NCBI RefSeq assembly: GCF_900169565.1
Contig: NZ_LT828648.1
Coordinates: forward strand, 2,702,501-2,766,500
Length of the DNA stretch: 64,000 nt
Direction: 5' to 3'
From: Nitrospira japonica
GTDB lineage: Bacteria; Nitrospirota; Nitrospiria; Nitrospirales; Nitrospiraceae
Part shown: one piece after another, positions 15,549-28,437 of the stretch
How the letters are laid out: each line of letters starts with the position of its first letter
Numbering within the stretch: the first letter of the stretch is position 1
The notes under the pieces: generated by a model
Seen by the model: the letters and a program-made list of their open reading frames with translations, nothing else
The model's database searches: none
What the model was told of the DNA's origin: nothing
Made by a program: the position numbers and the translations under genes

Positions 15549-16199
15549 CTAATGACGCCGCGGCGACGCGGGGATCAAGCTTTGCTTGACGGCGAATTGG
15601 TACAATTCGGCGTTGTTCTTGACCTGAAACTGCTCCATGATCCGATACTTGTGGAAGGCGACGGTTCGGGGAGTGACGTCCAGAATGTTTGCCGCTTCCT
15701 TCATGGAATAACCCTCGGCAAGAAGCTGCAGGACTTCACGTTGACGCAGAGTCAAGCGGCTCGGCATCGAACGGCGGCCGGGCTCGATGTAGGCTTGGAC
15801 GATCTTGCCGGTCATACGGGACCCGATGTACGTCTTGTCTTCCATCGCCGCGCGGATGGCGCCGGATAATTCCGAGGCGGCCGAGCTCTTCAGCAGATAC
15901 CCCGAGGCGCCGATGCGGAACGCCTCCGCCGTCAGGTCCGCATCCTCATTCATGGTAAGGAAGACGAGCTTGATCTCCGGCATCATGGCTTTTAACTGCC
16001 GCCCGGCGTCCAGGCCGTTGAGCAACGGCATGCCGATGTCGAGCACCACCACGTCCGGACGAAGTCCTCGCGCCATGAGCAGCAGGGTGCGGCCGTCGGC
16101 CGCCGACCCTACGACGTCACACTCCGCTTCCAGCAATTTGGTGCAGGCCTCGACGAGGAGGCGGTGATCGTCGGCGAAGAGAACTCGTGGCCGCTGCAT
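15549..16199 (-). CDS. NarL/FixJ-type response regulator
   Basis: A 216-residue regulator with an N-terminal receiver domain (Asp10-Asp11, acceptor Asp54 in VVVLDIGMPLLNG, switch Lys in YLLKSSA) and a C-terminal LuxR-type helix-turn-helix (SRLTLRQREVLQLLAEGYSM, then VTPRTVAFHKYRIM). It lies 34 bases after the kinase gene in the same direction and is its probable partner. The recurring CTGTCA palindromes near this locus are candidate binding sites, which is inference. Confidence 0.9.
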   Translation of the reverse strand: MQRPRVLFADDHRLLVEACTKLLEAECDVVGSAADGRTLLLMARGLRPDVVVLDIGMPLLNGLDAGRQLKAMMPEIKLVFLTMNEDADLTAEAFRIGASGYLLKSSAASELSGAIRAAMEDKTYIGSRMTGKIVQAYIEPGRRSMPSRLTLRQREVLQLLAEGYSMKEAANILDVTPRTVAFHKYRIMEQFQVKNNAELYQFAVKQSLIPASPRRH

Positions 16200-16233
16200 G
16201 GCCCGTTCCTTTCCCTCAACTGCCGCTGAACGG

Positions 16234-17724
16234 TTAAATCGTGATCTGGACCACGATTCTGGTTCCCCGGGACGGGAAGGACTCGATCGAAATCCGGCCG
16301 CCGATCGTCCTCACCCGCTCCTGCATGCTGATCAGTCCCAATCGTCCCTTGGCCGACGCTGCCCGAAGATCGAATCCTGCTCCGGCGTCCGACACACACA
16401 GGTGCAAGGCGCCCCGGTCCCCGATCAACTCCAGCTTGCCGCTCTCCACTCCGCTATGCTTCACGAGATTGCTCAGCGCCTCCTGCGCGACCCGGAAGAG
16501 ACAGAGCGCAGCTTCCTTGGGAATCGCGCGGGGAACGTCCCGGTGCAGACAGTCGATCCGCACGGCATGCTGTTCGGACAGCTCGCGGCAGAGGCCGTTG
16601 ATGGCCGCCACCAGGCCCAGGTGCTCGAGCTTGGCCGGATGGAGGCGGTGCGACAGACGATGAATGTCCGAGGCGAGTTCCTGTGTCAACGTGTGGAGGC
16701 TTTCGACCTGCGCTTCCGGCTCGGCGCCGGGCGAAAAATCAAGCCGTTGCAGGCCGATGGCCAGCAGCGCCAACCGCTGGTTCAAATTATCATGCAATTC
16801 CCTGGCGATGCGTCGGCGCTCCTCCTCCTGGACGCCCAGAAGCCGACCGGTCATCTCCTTGAGCGATGTTTCGGCCCGCTTGTAATCCGTGATGTCGATC
16901 ATGATGCCGATCAATTCCTTCGTATGGCCGCCCTCTGTGATCACGTGAATCGAGCTATGCAGCCAAACGGTGTCCCCTGCGGCCGTCAGCATTCGATAAT
17001 CCAAGGTCCGATGCCGTTTCCCCTCTACCGAGCGACGGCAAGAAGCCAGGACTCGTAACTGATCGTCGGGATGCAGATGGGAAGCCAGGAAGTTCTGCCG
17101 ATACCATTGTTCGCGAGGATACCCGAGGATGGCTTCCGTCTGCTTACTGACGAAAGTGAACCGAAGCGAGGCCGGCTCGGCTTTCCAGACGATCGCTCCC
17201 AAGGACTCGATCAGCGATCCGTATTGTCTGTCCGTTAATTTTTGCGACGTGACGTCGAGATGGGTGATCACCGCTCCGCCTTCCTTGCGCCGGAGCGGCA
17301 CGGCGGTCAACAAGAACCATTGCGGCCCGGTGGGTGAAGACCACATGTACTCGAATTCGAACGAGGGCGAGATTCCCGAGAGGACGTTCCTGACGCCGGC
17401 AAGGATCTGCGCGTCCTGGTGTGAGCCTGCCTGCGCGGCTTCGTGCCACCGATCAAGGCAATTGATCCCTGTTTCTGCGGCGGCATGGGAGCAGTCTGCA
17501 TTGGAGCGGCTGAATTCCCGCCAGGCGTCGTTGGACGCGACGATGGTGCCCCGGCTGTCCAAGACGGCCAGGCGTTGCCCGAGACTGTCGAGGATCGTCG
17601 AAGCCCATTCGTTCTGATTGTCGCGACAGGTATCGGGCTGCGGACCTGATTGAGCGGGAGAAAAGCCCGCCGCACGATTTGCAGACAGGTCTGCCTGTTG
17701 TCGGCGATATGCGGTGACACCCAT
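16234..17724 (-). CDS. Soluble PAS-domain histidine kinase (HisKA_3)
   Basis: The 496-residue kinase has no membrane segments. Two PAS domains occupy about residues 41-160 and 165-285 (the second ends VITEGGHTKELIGIMIDITD). The HisKA_3 dimerisation domain has the phospho-acceptor His311 in RRRIARELHDNLNQ, and a HATPase domain with VAQEALSNLVKHS, DAGAGFD and GRLGLISMQERV follows. It should sense a cytoplasmic signal, perhaps redox or a small ligand, and phosphorylate the NarL-type regulator and possibly the stand-alone receiver. Start ATG chosen; the upstream gap holds a TATGAT -10 candidate abutting a palindrome. Confidence 0.88.
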   Translation of the reverse strand: MGVTAYRRQQADLSANRAAGFSPAQSGPQPDTCRDNQNEWASTILDSLGQRLAVLDSRGTIVASNDAWREFSRSNADCSHAAAETGINCLDRWHEAAQAGSHQDAQILAGVRNVLSGISPSFEFEYMWSSPTGPQWFLLTAVPLRRKEGGAVITHLDVTSQKLTDRQYGSLIESLGAIVWKAEPASLRFTFVSKQTEAILGYPREQWYRQNFLASHLHPDDQLRVLASCRRSVEGKRHRTLDYRMLTAAGDTVWLHSSIHVITEGGHTKELIGIMIDITDYKRAETSLKEMTGRLLGVQEEERRRIARELHDNLNQRLALLAIGLQRLDFSPGAEPEAQVESLHTLTQELASDIHRLSHRLHPAKLEHLGLVAAINGLCRELSEQHAVRIDCLHRDVPRAIPKEAALCLFRVAQEALSNLVKHSGVESGKLELIGDRGALHLCVSDAGAGFDLRAASAKGRLGLISMQERVRTIGGRISIESFPSRGTRIVVQITI

Positions 17725-17898
17725 GGATCAACCCCGTTCCCTCGCCGAAGCCTCCTGTGGACGGAGGCGTGATATCAGGGAACTGTGGTGCCAAGCATGA
17801 CCAACTCGTCTAGGGCAGTCAATAGTGAACCGGCGGGCGGCATTCTTTTAACAGAAACGTAACGACGGCAGGATTTGTGCCAGGAGTCGTTCCGTATT

Positions 17899-17921
17899 AT
17901 CATACCTGTCAGATTTGACAG
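17899..17921 (-). promoter_or_regulatory. Kinase promoter with palindrome CTGTCAGATTTGACAG (site 2)
   Basis: On the minus strand TATGAT (17904-17899) is a good -10 box. Directly upstream is the perfect palindrome CTGTCA-N4-TGACAG at 17906-17921, in the place of the spacer, and the -35 is poor. This arrangement fits regulator-dependent control of the kinase set. The remainder of this divergent gap (17725-18079) shows an AT-rich TATAAA near 17965 that may serve the DUF4403 gene. Confidence 0.4.
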
Positions 17922-18079
17922 TAGGCCGCCGCCGGATGCCCCTGTATAAGTAGTCAAATAATGTTATAAATTTGGCTCTTGTCGTCTCTGACACAGGAAC
18001 AATTTGAGCGTTCAGTGGCGGACAGGCTGTTGATCCAGCGAATTGACATGGTTCTAATGGATTGAGTGGAGGGCGGGAC

Positions 18080-19573
18080 TTGACACTACAGGAGAATTTT
18101 ACCGACATCGTGCGTCTCTGTCGGCGACGAAAAGATATCGCATGCGGCTGGCCACTGGCCGTAACGGCTGCCGTGCTCATGACGATTGTATGTGTGCAGC
18201 CGGCCGGCGCCGACGACTACCTCGACATTCCGAAGCCGACGGATCGGCTTGCACCGCCCCCGGCGCCGCCGAATGTCGAGCCGTCGGTCCTGTCCATCCC
18301 CGCCAAAGTTTCGCTTCAAGAATTGCTCGTCATTGCGGCGGACTCCTTCCCCGAGGTCATGGAAAACGAAGGGGCATGGCACGAGGGGCCGCCGATCGCA
18401 GGACAACCCCCATTCCAGTGGCAATACCGGCTCCATCGCGGACCGGTGCAGGTACAGATCAACAACAATCATTTAGAAGCCGTGTTTCCCGACATCCGCT
18501 ATCGGGTGGCGGTGCGGGCCGTCAAACCGGGCGGAGAGATCGAAGACTCCATCTGCGGATACAAACCGGATGAACCCCGACACATGAGCATCACGGTTCG
18601 GTCGAACCTGCAATGGGCCGACGATTGGACGGTGCGTTCGACGACCGCGTTCGATGAGCCGGTCTTTCCCGACCCCTGTGCGTCGACGGCTGCGGGCGCC
18701 GACGTCAGTACAATCGTCAAGGCGGCGGTGCATTCGCGGCTTCCGGTATTGGGCAAAAAGATCGATGAGCGGATCCAGGAAGGCAGCCAGCGGCGCCGTG
18801 GGGTGGAAAAGGCCTGGCGAACGCTCTTGACGCCGACCGAGCTGGCGCCTGAGCTGTGGCTGAATCTTCGACCGGGAACGATCCAGGCCGGACCGATCAT
18901 GGGAAACAACGAACAGCAGGTCGTGGCTTCGCTCAACCTGCTGCTGGAGCCGGTCGTGACGACCGGGTCGATGCCGCCCGTTCAGGAGCGGCCCCTGCCT
19001 CCGCTCCAATTGACTTCCGGCGGGCAGGACGGGTTCCATCTGGCGATCCCGGTGATGGTGGACTATGACTGGATCAATGTCAGGCTGCGCCGGCAGCTCG
19101 TGGGGCAGGAGATACCGATGTCCATCGGCGATCCGATCTTCATCACGTCTGCTCGGCTGTACGGGAGCGGCTCGCAGCTGATTCTCGCCATGGGCGTGAG
19201 GGGAAGCGTGAAGGGCACGTTGTACGCCGGTGGGAAACCCGTGATCGATCCCGTGACGCACATCCTCAGATTCGACGGCTTCGACTTCACCATGGATACG
19301 CGGAACATCCTGGTCCGCACCGCCAATTGGTTATTGCGGGACAACATCCTCGACACCATCGAACCGCAGACTAGGATCGATCTCTCAGGGCAGATGGCCT
19401 CGATGCGTCAGGCATTGGACAAGGCCTTGCATCGGGAAGTGCTGCCCGGTGCCTGGATCAACGGAGCCGTCTCCAAACTCGAGCCGAAAGGCATTTATCC
19501 GATCGAAGGAGGCGTGGAAGCACAGGTCGTTGCCGATGGAACGATCGAACTCCTGTTGCCGCCGGCTCGATGA
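18080..19573 (+). CDS. DUF4403-family exported protein
   Basis: A 497-residue protein with a hydrophobic signal segment (AVTAAVLMTIVCVQPAGA). The rest fits DUF4403: VSLQELLVIAADSFPEVMEN, the DDW-rich strand region, LAPELWLNLRPGTIQAGPIM and a final QMASMRQALDKALHREVLPG. The fold is thought to be lipid-binding (BPI-like) in this family, and the function is unknown. The start is uncertain: a TTG with GGAGGG six bases upstream was chosen; a TTG six codons earlier and a GTG later are alternatives. Its TGA overlaps an ATG of the next frame. Confidence 0.7.
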   Translation: MTLQENFTDIVRLCRRRKDIACGWPLAVTAAVLMTIVCVQPAGADDYLDIPKPTDRLAPPPAPPNVEPSVLSIPAKVSLQELLVIAADSFPEVMENEGAWHEGPPIAGQPPFQWQYRLHRGPVQVQINNNHLEAVFPDIRYRVAVRAVKPGGEIEDSICGYKPDEPRHMSITVRSNLQWADDWTVRSTTAFDEPVFPDPCASTAAGADVSTIVKAAVHSRLPVLGKKIDERIQEGSQRRRGVEKAWRTLLTPTELAPELWLNLRPGTIQAGPIMGNNEQQVVASLNLLLEPVVTTGSMPPVQERPLPPLQLTSGGQDGFHLAIPVMVDYDWINVRLRRQLVGQEIPMSIGDPIFITSARLYGSGSQLILAMGVRGSVKGTLYAGGKPVIDPVTHILRFDGFDFTMDTRNILVRTANWLLRDNILDTIEPQTRIDLSGQMASMRQALDKALHREVLPGAWINGAVSKLEPKGIYPIEGGVEAQVVADGTIELLLPPAR

Positions 19574-19632
19574 GCCGTTGTGGCAATAGCGGAGGTCTGG
19601 TACTCTTCGCCTCTCACGCAGGAGGCTTCTCC

Positions 19633-20031
19633 GTGAACGTCTCGAACCTCTTCTCTGTCCTCTTGGCAACGGCGTACGTCTTCTCGGCGTCGACGGGTTT
19701 GGCCGGTGAGGATCTGGAAGCGGAGGTCGAGGCCCTGGCCACTTCGGCGATCACGATGAAGGAAGTGATCGGTTTCGTCGCGGGATTCGGCACCACCTTT
19801 GCGGCGGTCCCGGATCTGGTCGTGATGTTCAAACGCCGCTCGACGGTCGGAATGAATCCGACCATGGCGGCCATCATGGGGACGTTTCAGTTCGTCTGGG
19901 TATATTACGGGTTCCTGATCGCCTCGAGACCGGTCATCATCTGGAACGTGGTCGCGGTTGTGATCAATTTCATCATGGTCGGAGCCTATTACCATTTTCT
20001 CCGGGGCGAACGGGCTCAAGCCAAACAGTGA
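19633..20031 (+). CDS. SemiSWEET-family sugar transporter
   Basis: The 132-residue protein has an N-terminal hydrophobic leader, a short acidic stretch (EDLEAEVEALATSAITMKEV) and then three membrane helices of the MtN3/PQ-loop type: GFVAGFGTTFAAVPDLVVMF, a loop with KRRSTVGMNP, then FQFVWVYYGFLIASRPVIIW and NVVAVVINFIMVGAYYHFL. SemiSWEETs dimerise and pass sugars down their gradient. The GTG start with GGAGG seven bases upstream was preferred to an ATG overlapping the previous stop. It precedes pgm by nine bases, so sugar entry or exit is linked to phosphorylated glucose metabolism. The PQ-motif Gln is replaced (VPDL), which is a departure from many members. Confidence 0.8.
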   Translation: MNVSNLFSVLLATAYVFSASTGLAGEDLEAEVEALATSAITMKEVIGFVAGFGTTFAAVPDLVVMFKRRSTVGMNPTMAAIMGTFQFVWVYYGFLIASRPVIIWNVVAVVINFIMVGAYYHFLRGERAQAKQ

Positions 20032-20040
20032 CGGACGCGC

Positions 20041-21687
20041 ATGGGACTCTCTCCATTGGCCGGCAAGCCGGCCCCGGGCGACATGTTGATCGACATGGCC
20101 GCCCTACAACGGGACTATGAAACGCGAAGACCCGAGGTCGACGACGGCAACCAACTGGTAAGTTTCGGTACCAGCGGCCATCGCGGCTCGCCTTTGCGAG
20201 GGTCCTTCACCGAAGCCCACATTCTCGCCATCACCCAAGCCATTTGCGAATACCGGCTGCGGCAGGGAACGGACGGGCCGCTCTTCATGGGGAAGGACAC
20301 CCACGCCCTGTCGCGACCTGCCGAACGCACCGCGTTGGAGGTCCTGGCGGCCAATGGGATCGATACCATCATTCAGTCGAAGGACGGAGTGACCCCGACT
20401 CCGGTCGTGTCGCGGGCTATTCTCTCCTATAACCGGAACCGCTCGGCTGGTTTCGCCGACGGGATCGTCGTCACGCCGTCGCACAATCCGCCGGAGGACG
20501 GCGGATTCAAATACAATCCTCCCACCGGCGGTCCCGCCGACACGGACGTCACGGCGTGGATTCAGAACCGCGCCAATGCCTTGCTTCGGGCCGGCAACGC
20601 GGAGGTGAAGCGTATTTCCTACGAGCGGGCGATCAAGGCGCCGACGACGCATCAGGAGGATTTCATTCTCCCGTATGTCAGAGATCTGACCCACGTCCTC
20701 GACATGGAGGCGATCCGTGGAGCCGGAATCCGCATCGGTGTGGATCCTCTCGGTGGGGCTGGGGCTCCGTATTGGGAACCGATCGGTGCGCTCTACAAGT
20801 TGGACCTGAGTATCGTGAACCCGACGATCGACCCGACGTTCGGCTTCATGAGGGTGGATCATGACGGCAGGATCAGAATGGACTGTTCGAGTCCGTATGC
20901 GATGGCGGGTCTGGTCGGTCTGAAAGATCGCTACGGCATCGCATTCGCGAATGATCCGGACTCGGACCGTCATGGAATCGTGACGCCGACGGCCGGCTTG
21001 CTGAATCCCAATCATTACCTGGCGGTGGCGATTCAATATCTGCTGACCCATCGACCTCTCTGGAACCCGCAGGCCGGCGTGGGCAAGACGCTGGTCAGCA
21101 GCAGCCTGATCGACCGGGTGACCAAACGGTTGGGCCGGCGTCTGTATGAAACACCGGTCGGCTTCAAATGGTTCGTCGCGGGGTTGTTCGACGGATCCTG
21201 CTGTTTCGGAGGCGAAGAAAGCGCCGGCGCGAGCTTCCTCAGGAAAGACGGGACCGTGTGGACGACGGACAAGGACGGCCTCATCATGAATTTGCTCGCC
21301 GCCGAAATGACGGCGCGTGCCGGCCGGGATCCGGGGGAACTCTACCGGGAGTTGACGAACGAATGTGGGGCTCCGAGCTATACGAGGATCGATGCGCCGG
21401 CGACACCGGAACAGAAGAACAGGCTGGGCAGGCTCTCGCCGGATGCGGTGACGGCGACGACCTTGGCCGGTGAACCGATCATCGCGAAGCTGACGAGGGC
21501 GCCGGGCAACGACGCTCCGATCGGAGGGCTCAAGGTCGTTGCCGAGAACGGATGGTTCGCCGCTCGCCCGTCGGGAACCGAGCACATCTACAAAATCTAC
21601 GCCGAAAGTTTTCTCGACGACCGTCATCTCGGCAGAATCGTGACCGAAGCCCAACAAATCGTGAACGAGGCGTTGGCAGCGGCCTGA
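20041..21687 (+). CDS. pgm: Phosphoglucomutase, alpha-D-glucose-specific
   Basis: A 548-residue enzyme interconverting glucose-1-phosphate and glucose-6-phosphate. The active-site phosphoserine is Ser147 in [19 protein letters not shown]; the metal loop is DPDSDRHG; sugar- and phosphate-binding regions [11 protein letters not shown] and [14 protein letters not shown] are present. Length agrees with the bacterial Pgm of the E. coli type. It lies nine bases after the SemiSWEET gene and is followed by pgi, linking glycogen breakdown to central metabolism. Confidence 0.95.
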   Translation: MGLSPLAGKPAPGDMLIDMAALQRDYETRRPEVDDGNQLVSFGTSGHRGSPLRGSFTEAHILAITQAICEYRLRQGTDGPLFMGKDTHALSRPAERTALEVLAANGIDTIIQSKDGVTPTPVVSRAILSYNRNRSAGFADGIVVTPSHNPPEDGGFKYNPPTGGPADTDVTAWIQNRANALLRAGNAEVKRISYERAIKAPTTHQEDFILPYVRDLTHVLDMEAIRGAGIRIGVDPLGGAGAPYWEPIGALYKLDLSIVNPTIDPTFGFMRVDHDGRIRMDCSSPYAMAGLVGLKDRYGIAFANDPDSDRHGIVTPTAGLLNPNHYLAVAIQYLLTHRPLWNPQAGVGKTLVSSSLIDRVTKRLGRRLYETPVGFKWFVAGLFDGSCCFGGEESAGASFLRKDGTVWTTDKDGLIMNLLAAEMTARAGRDPGELYRELTNECGAPSYTRIDAPATPEQKNRLGRLSPDAVTATTLAGEPIIAKLTRAPGNDAPIGGLKVVAENGWFAARPSGTEHIYKIYAESFLDDRHLGRIVTEAQQIVNEALAAA

Positions 21688-21755
21688 TTCGGACGAAGGG
21701 CCGAATGGGATGGATTCGGCGAAATCATCATGGATAGAGAGGGAGAATCGGCGTC

Positions 21756-23396
21756 ATGGCGAACACGATTCCATCGTTGACTTCCCGTCCGGCTTGGAAG
21801 GCACTCGAGGCGCATTATCAGACGCTCCGCGATGTTCATCTCCGGAGGTTGTTTGCGGATGATCCCGGACGGGGCGAGAGTCTGACGGCCGAGGCGGTCG
21901 GGGTAGTGCTCGACTATTCGAAGAACCGTATCACCGGCGATACCCTTGATCTGCTGGTCCGGCTGGCGGAGGACTGCGGGTTGCGCGGGAGAATCGACGC
22001 CATGTTCCGCGGCGAACGGATCAACGAAACCGAAGGCCGCGCCGTCCTGCATGTCGCCTTGCGCATGCCGAAAGGCTCCTCCGTCGAGTTGGACGGAGTG
22101 AACGTCGTGACACAGGTTCATACCGTGCTGGATCGGATGGCCGAGTTTTGCACCAAGGTCCGGAGCGGCGCGTGGAAGGGGCATACGGGAAAACGCATCC
22201 GCGCCGTCGTCAACGTCGGCATCGGCGGCTCAGACCTGGGCCCGGTAATGGCCTATGAGGCGCTCCGGCACTACAGCGACCGGAACATGATCTTCCGCTT
22301 CGTCTCCAATATCGACGGCACGGACTTCGTCGAGGCCGTGCGTGATTTGAATCCCGCCGAGACGCTCTTCATCATTTCCTCCAAGACCTTCACCACGTTG
22401 GAAACCATGACCAACGGGCACAGCGCGCGCGAGTGGTTGCTGGCCGGCTTGGGCGGCGACGTGAAAGCCGTCGCGAAACATTGCGTCGCCGTATCGACCA
22501 ATGCGTCGGAGGTGGCGAAATTTGGCATCGATCCGGCCAACATGTTCGAATTCTGGGATTGGGTCGGAGGACGGTACTCGATGGACTCGGCGATCGGTCT
22601 TTCGACGATGCTGGCCGTCGGTCCCGAGCAGTTTCGTTCCATGCTCTCCGGTTTTCATCAAATGGACGAGCATTTCCGCACCGCGCCCTTCCGCCGAAAT
22701 CTGCCCGCGTTGATGGGTCTCCTGGCGGTCTGGAATGGTGATTTCTTCGGCGCGGACACGGCGGCGGTGCTGCCGTACGATCAGTATTTGAAACGCTTTC
22801 CCGCATATCTTCAACAGTTGACGATGGAGAGCAACGGGAAGCACGTGACTCTCGAGGGGGCCAAGACCACGTATCAAACCGGGGCCGTCTTCTGGGGAGA
22901 GCCCGGCACCAACGGACAACATTCGTTCTATCAATTGATCCATCAGGGGACGAAGCTGATCCCCTGTGATTTCATTGCGTGCATGAAGCCGCTCAATCCG
23001 CTGGGCCGACACCACGATCTCCTGATCGCAAATGTCTTTGCACAGAGCGAGGCGTTGGCATTCGGCAAGACGGCGGAGGAAGTCAGGGGGGAGGGCACGG
23101 CCGAGCGGCTCGTGCCTCATCGGGTATTCGAGGGAAACCGGCCGTCCAATACGATTCTGTTGGAGCGGTTGACGCCGGAGGCTCTCGGAAAGCTCGTGGC
23201 CCTGTACGAGCACTCCGTCTTCACGCAGGGAGCCGTGTGGGGGATCAATTGCTTCGATCAGTGGGGCGTCGAACTCGGCAAGGCATTGGCCCAGCGCATC
23301 GTTCCCGAACTGGAACGGGCGGAGGCGCCGGCGCCCGCCCACGACAGCTCGACCAATCATCTTATCCGGCGCTATCGCGCCGCGAAGACATCATAA
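21756..23396 (+). CDS. pgi: Glucose-6-phosphate isomerase
   Basis: The 546-residue enzyme interconverts glucose-6-phosphate and fructose-6-phosphate. Signatures of the large (E. coli-like) form are [71 protein letters not shown] and [16 protein letters not shown]. Catalytic residues of the family (Glu, His in these blocks and a C-terminal Lys) appear retained. The start has a GGGAG site. It continues the sugar-phosphate operon. Confidence 0.96.
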   Translation: MANTIPSLTSRPAWKALEAHYQTLRDVHLRRLFADDPGRGESLTAEAVGVVLDYSKNRITGDTLDLLVRLAEDCGLRGRIDAMFRGERINETEGRAVLHVALRMPKGSSVELDGVNVVTQVHTVLDRMAEFCTKVRSGAWKGHTGKRIRAVVNVGIGGSDLGPVMAYEALRHYSDRNMIFRFVSNIDGTDFVEAVRDLNPAETLFIISSKTFTTLETMTNGHSAREWLLAGLGGDVKAVAKHCVAVSTNASEVAKFGIDPANMFEFWDWVGGRYSMDSAIGLSTMLAVGPEQFRSMLSGFHQMDEHFRTAPFRRNLPALMGLLAVWNGDFFGADTAAVLPYDQYLKRFPAYLQQLTMESNGKHVTLEGAKTTYQTGAVFWGEPGTNGQHSFYQLIHQGTKLIPCDFIACMKPLNPLGRHHDLLIANVFAQSEALAFGKTAEEVRGEGTAERLVPHRVFEGNRPSNTILLERLTPEALGKLVALYEHSVFTQGAVWGINCFDQWGVELGKALAQRIVPELERAEAPAPAHDSSTNHLIRRYRAAKTS

Positions 23397-23409
23397 GTAG
23401 TTCGGAGAC

Positions 23410-24381
23410 ATGACGTTTTCGATTCGACCGAACAGTGAGGGGCCGACCGGACGCTTGAATTACCGTGCCGGACGACTCCGAGGCATCACCGCCATCATTT
23501 GCGGCTTGGTCCTCTTGGTCGCTCAGGGTGCACTGCGGGCGGAGGACACTGTCCTGGCGCCGGGGGCTACGCTGCAGAAACTGGCCGGCGAGTTCGAATT
23601 CACCGAAGGACCGACCTGCGACGCCGAGGGCAGCGTCTTTTTCACCGATCAGCCCAATGATCGAATCATGCGATGGAGCGCGGACGGCGGACTCTCCACC
23701 TTTTTGCAGCCGTCCGGCCGAGCCAACGGCATGTATTTCGACTACAAGGGGAACCTCATCGCCTGTGCCGACGAAAGAAATGCGCTCTGGTCCATTGCGC
23801 CGGACCGTCAGGTCACGGTCCTCCTCGGCGAGTATCAGGGGAAGCCCCTCAACGGCCCCAACGACGTCTGGGTCCGCGCCGACGGGGCGCTCTATTTTAC
23901 CGATCCGTTCTATCGCCGCCGCTGGTGGAAGCACGACAAGATGCCGCAGGACGGCCAGCACGTCTACTTTCTCTCCGCCGACCGTCGCCAACTGGTGCGG
24001 GTGGCGGACGATCTGCAGCAACCCAACGGCCTCATCGGCACGCCTGACGGAAACACGCTGTATGTCGCGGATATCGGTGCAGGCAAGATCTATCGATACG
24101 ACATCGCGCCGGATGGGCAGCTCGGCGGCAGGAAGCTGTTCGCCGAGTATGGTTCGGACGGCATGACGTTGGACGAGGAGGGCCATCTCTATCTGACCGG
24201 TGAAGGGGTTCGGGTTCTCGACCGCGACGGCCGGCAGATCGAGTACATCGATGTGCCGGGAGAAGCCTGGACGGCGAACGTCAGCTTCTGCGGCAGGAAC
24301 AGGCGCACCCTGTTCATCACGGCCAGCAAGGGACTCTATGGGATCAAACTGCGGGTCGGTGGGGCGAACGGGGCGAAGTGA
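23410..24381 (+). CDS. SMP-30/gluconolactonase-family lactonase, exported
   Basis: A 323-residue beta-propeller of the SMP-30/LRE family. A signal peptide (IICGLVLLVAQGALRAE) precedes the propeller, with metal-ligand motifs EFTEGPTCDAEGSVFFTDQP, NGPNDVWVRADG and YVADIGAGKIYRYDI. It probably hydrolyses gluconolactone or another lactone in the periplasm. Next to it is a glucose dehydrogenase without signal peptide, so the two would act in different compartments if both predictions hold. Start chosen at ATG with CGGAG upstream. Confidence 0.8.
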   Translation: MTFSIRPNSEGPTGRLNYRAGRLRGITAIICGLVLLVAQGALRAEDTVLAPGATLQKLAGEFEFTEGPTCDAEGSVFFTDQPNDRIMRWSADGGLSTFLQPSGRANGMYFDYKGNLIACADERNALWSIAPDRQVTVLLGEYQGKPLNGPNDVWVRADGALYFTDPFYRRRWWKHDKMPQDGQHVYFLSADRRQLVRVADDLQQPNGLIGTPDGNTLYVADIGAGKIYRYDIAPDGQLGGRKLFAEYGSDGMTLDEEGHLYLTGEGVRVLDRDGRQIEYIDVPGEAWTANVSFCGRNRRTLFITASKGLYGIKLRVGGANGAK

Positions 24382-24432
24382 CGGGAGGGCGACGGTGAGC
24401 CGCGGGAACGGTCATGGTAACAGGGAGCGGAG

Positions 24433-25482
24433 ATGAAGGCGGTCACCGTCGAACCATCGAAACCGGATTCCGCCCGGTTGCAGGACGTGCCGGAACCGGA
24501 TGCGGGGACCGGCTCCGTGCTGGTGGAAGCCATTGCGGTGGGAATATGCGGCACCGATCAGGAAATCGTCCAGGGACACTATGGCTGGGCGCCAAGCGGC
24601 GAGCGCCATTTGATTCTGGGCCACGAATCGCTGGGACGGGTCTTGGATCCCGGGCCGATCGGATCGTTGAAGGAGGGCGACTTGGTGGTCGGGATCGTTC
24701 GCCGGCCCGACCCTGTGCCTTGTCCCAACTGCGCCGCGGGAGAATGGGACATGTGCCGCAACGGCCGATACACCGAGCGCGGGATCAAAGAGATGCACGG
24801 GTTCATGTCCGAGCGCTGGAGAATCGAGCCGGATTTTGCCATGAAGATCGATCAATCGCTGGGCCTCCTCGGGGTCCTGCTCGAACCGACCACAGTCGTC
24901 ACCAAGGCTTGGGAACAGGTGATGGCGGTGGGGAGCCGGGCGTTCTGGGAGCCCTGGTGCGTACTGGTGACCGGAGCCGGTCCGATCGGCTTGCTGGCCG
25001 CATTGCTCGGCAAGCAGCACGGATTTGAAGTCCACGTCCTGGACCGCGCGACATCGGGACCCAAGCCGGATCTGGTCCAGAGCCTCGGTGCCGGGTATCA
25101 CACGGGAAGCGTCCTCGAGTTGGACTTCGAACCGGACATCATCATCGAGTGCACGGGCGACGGCCGGATCGTGTCCGATTCCATCCGCGCGGTGAAAGCC
25201 GGCGGAGTGCTCGGACTGACCGGCGTCGGTGGGGGCGAACAGATGGACGGTTCCTTCGGGGCCGACCTCGCCACCGAGGCGGTGTTGGGCAACAAGGTGA
25301 TCGTCGGCTGCGTGAATGCCAACAAGCGTCATTGGTACAAGGCCAGCCGTGCGCTCGCCCGGGCGGATCGGTCCTGGCTCGCGCGGCTGGTTACGAGGCG
25401 CGAGGCGCCGGAGAATTTTTCCCGCGCACTGGAAAAAGAATCGACCGACGTGAAGGTCGTGGTGCAATTTGCGGACATCTAA
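24433..25482 (+). CDS. Glucose 1-dehydrogenase, medium-chain zinc type
   Basis: The 349-residue protein is a zinc alcohol dehydrogenase of the glucose dehydrogenase group. Catalytic zinc ligands are Cys39 (GICGTDQE) and His64-Glu65 (LGHESLGR). A lobe with Cys97, Cys100 and Cys108 (PCPNCAAGEWDMCRNG) matches the structural zinc site of archaeal enzymes except that one of the four cysteines is missing. The dinucleotide fold is VLVTGAGPIGLLAAL. It would oxidise glucose to gluconolactone with NAD(P). No signal peptide, so cytoplasmic. It follows the lactonase gene. Confidence 0.85.
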   Translation: MKAVTVEPSKPDSARLQDVPEPDAGTGSVLVEAIAVGICGTDQEIVQGHYGWAPSGERHLILGHESLGRVLDPGPIGSLKEGDLVVGIVRRPDPVPCPNCAAGEWDMCRNGRYTERGIKEMHGFMSERWRIEPDFAMKIDQSLGLLGVLLEPTTVVTKAWEQVMAVGSRAFWEPWCVLVTGAGPIGLLAALLGKQHGFEVHVLDRATSGPKPDLVQSLGAGYHTGSVLELDFEPDIIIECTGDGRIVSDSIRAVKAGGVLGLTGVGGGEQMDGSFGADLATEAVLGNKVIVGCVNANKRHWYKASRALARADRSWLARLVTRREAPENFSRALEKESTDVKVVVQFADI

Positions 25483-25562
25483 TCGTGATTGTCCTGTCCG
25501 GTCCGTCTGCAGTCCTGCGGCGGCACCGGAGGCAATCGAGGTCGACGGAGGACCATTGGAAC

Positions 25563-28397
<2,835 letters not shown>

Positions 28398-28437
28398 TCA
28401 GACCGGCGACCTCACTCGTGATCGAAGGGAGACGACG

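Noticed and set aside
20104-21657. Long open frame on the minus strand inside pgm
   Set aside because: It lies opposite a certain gene (phosphoglucomutase), has no recognisable domain, and reads as the Arg/His-rich shadow usual in GC-rich sequence.
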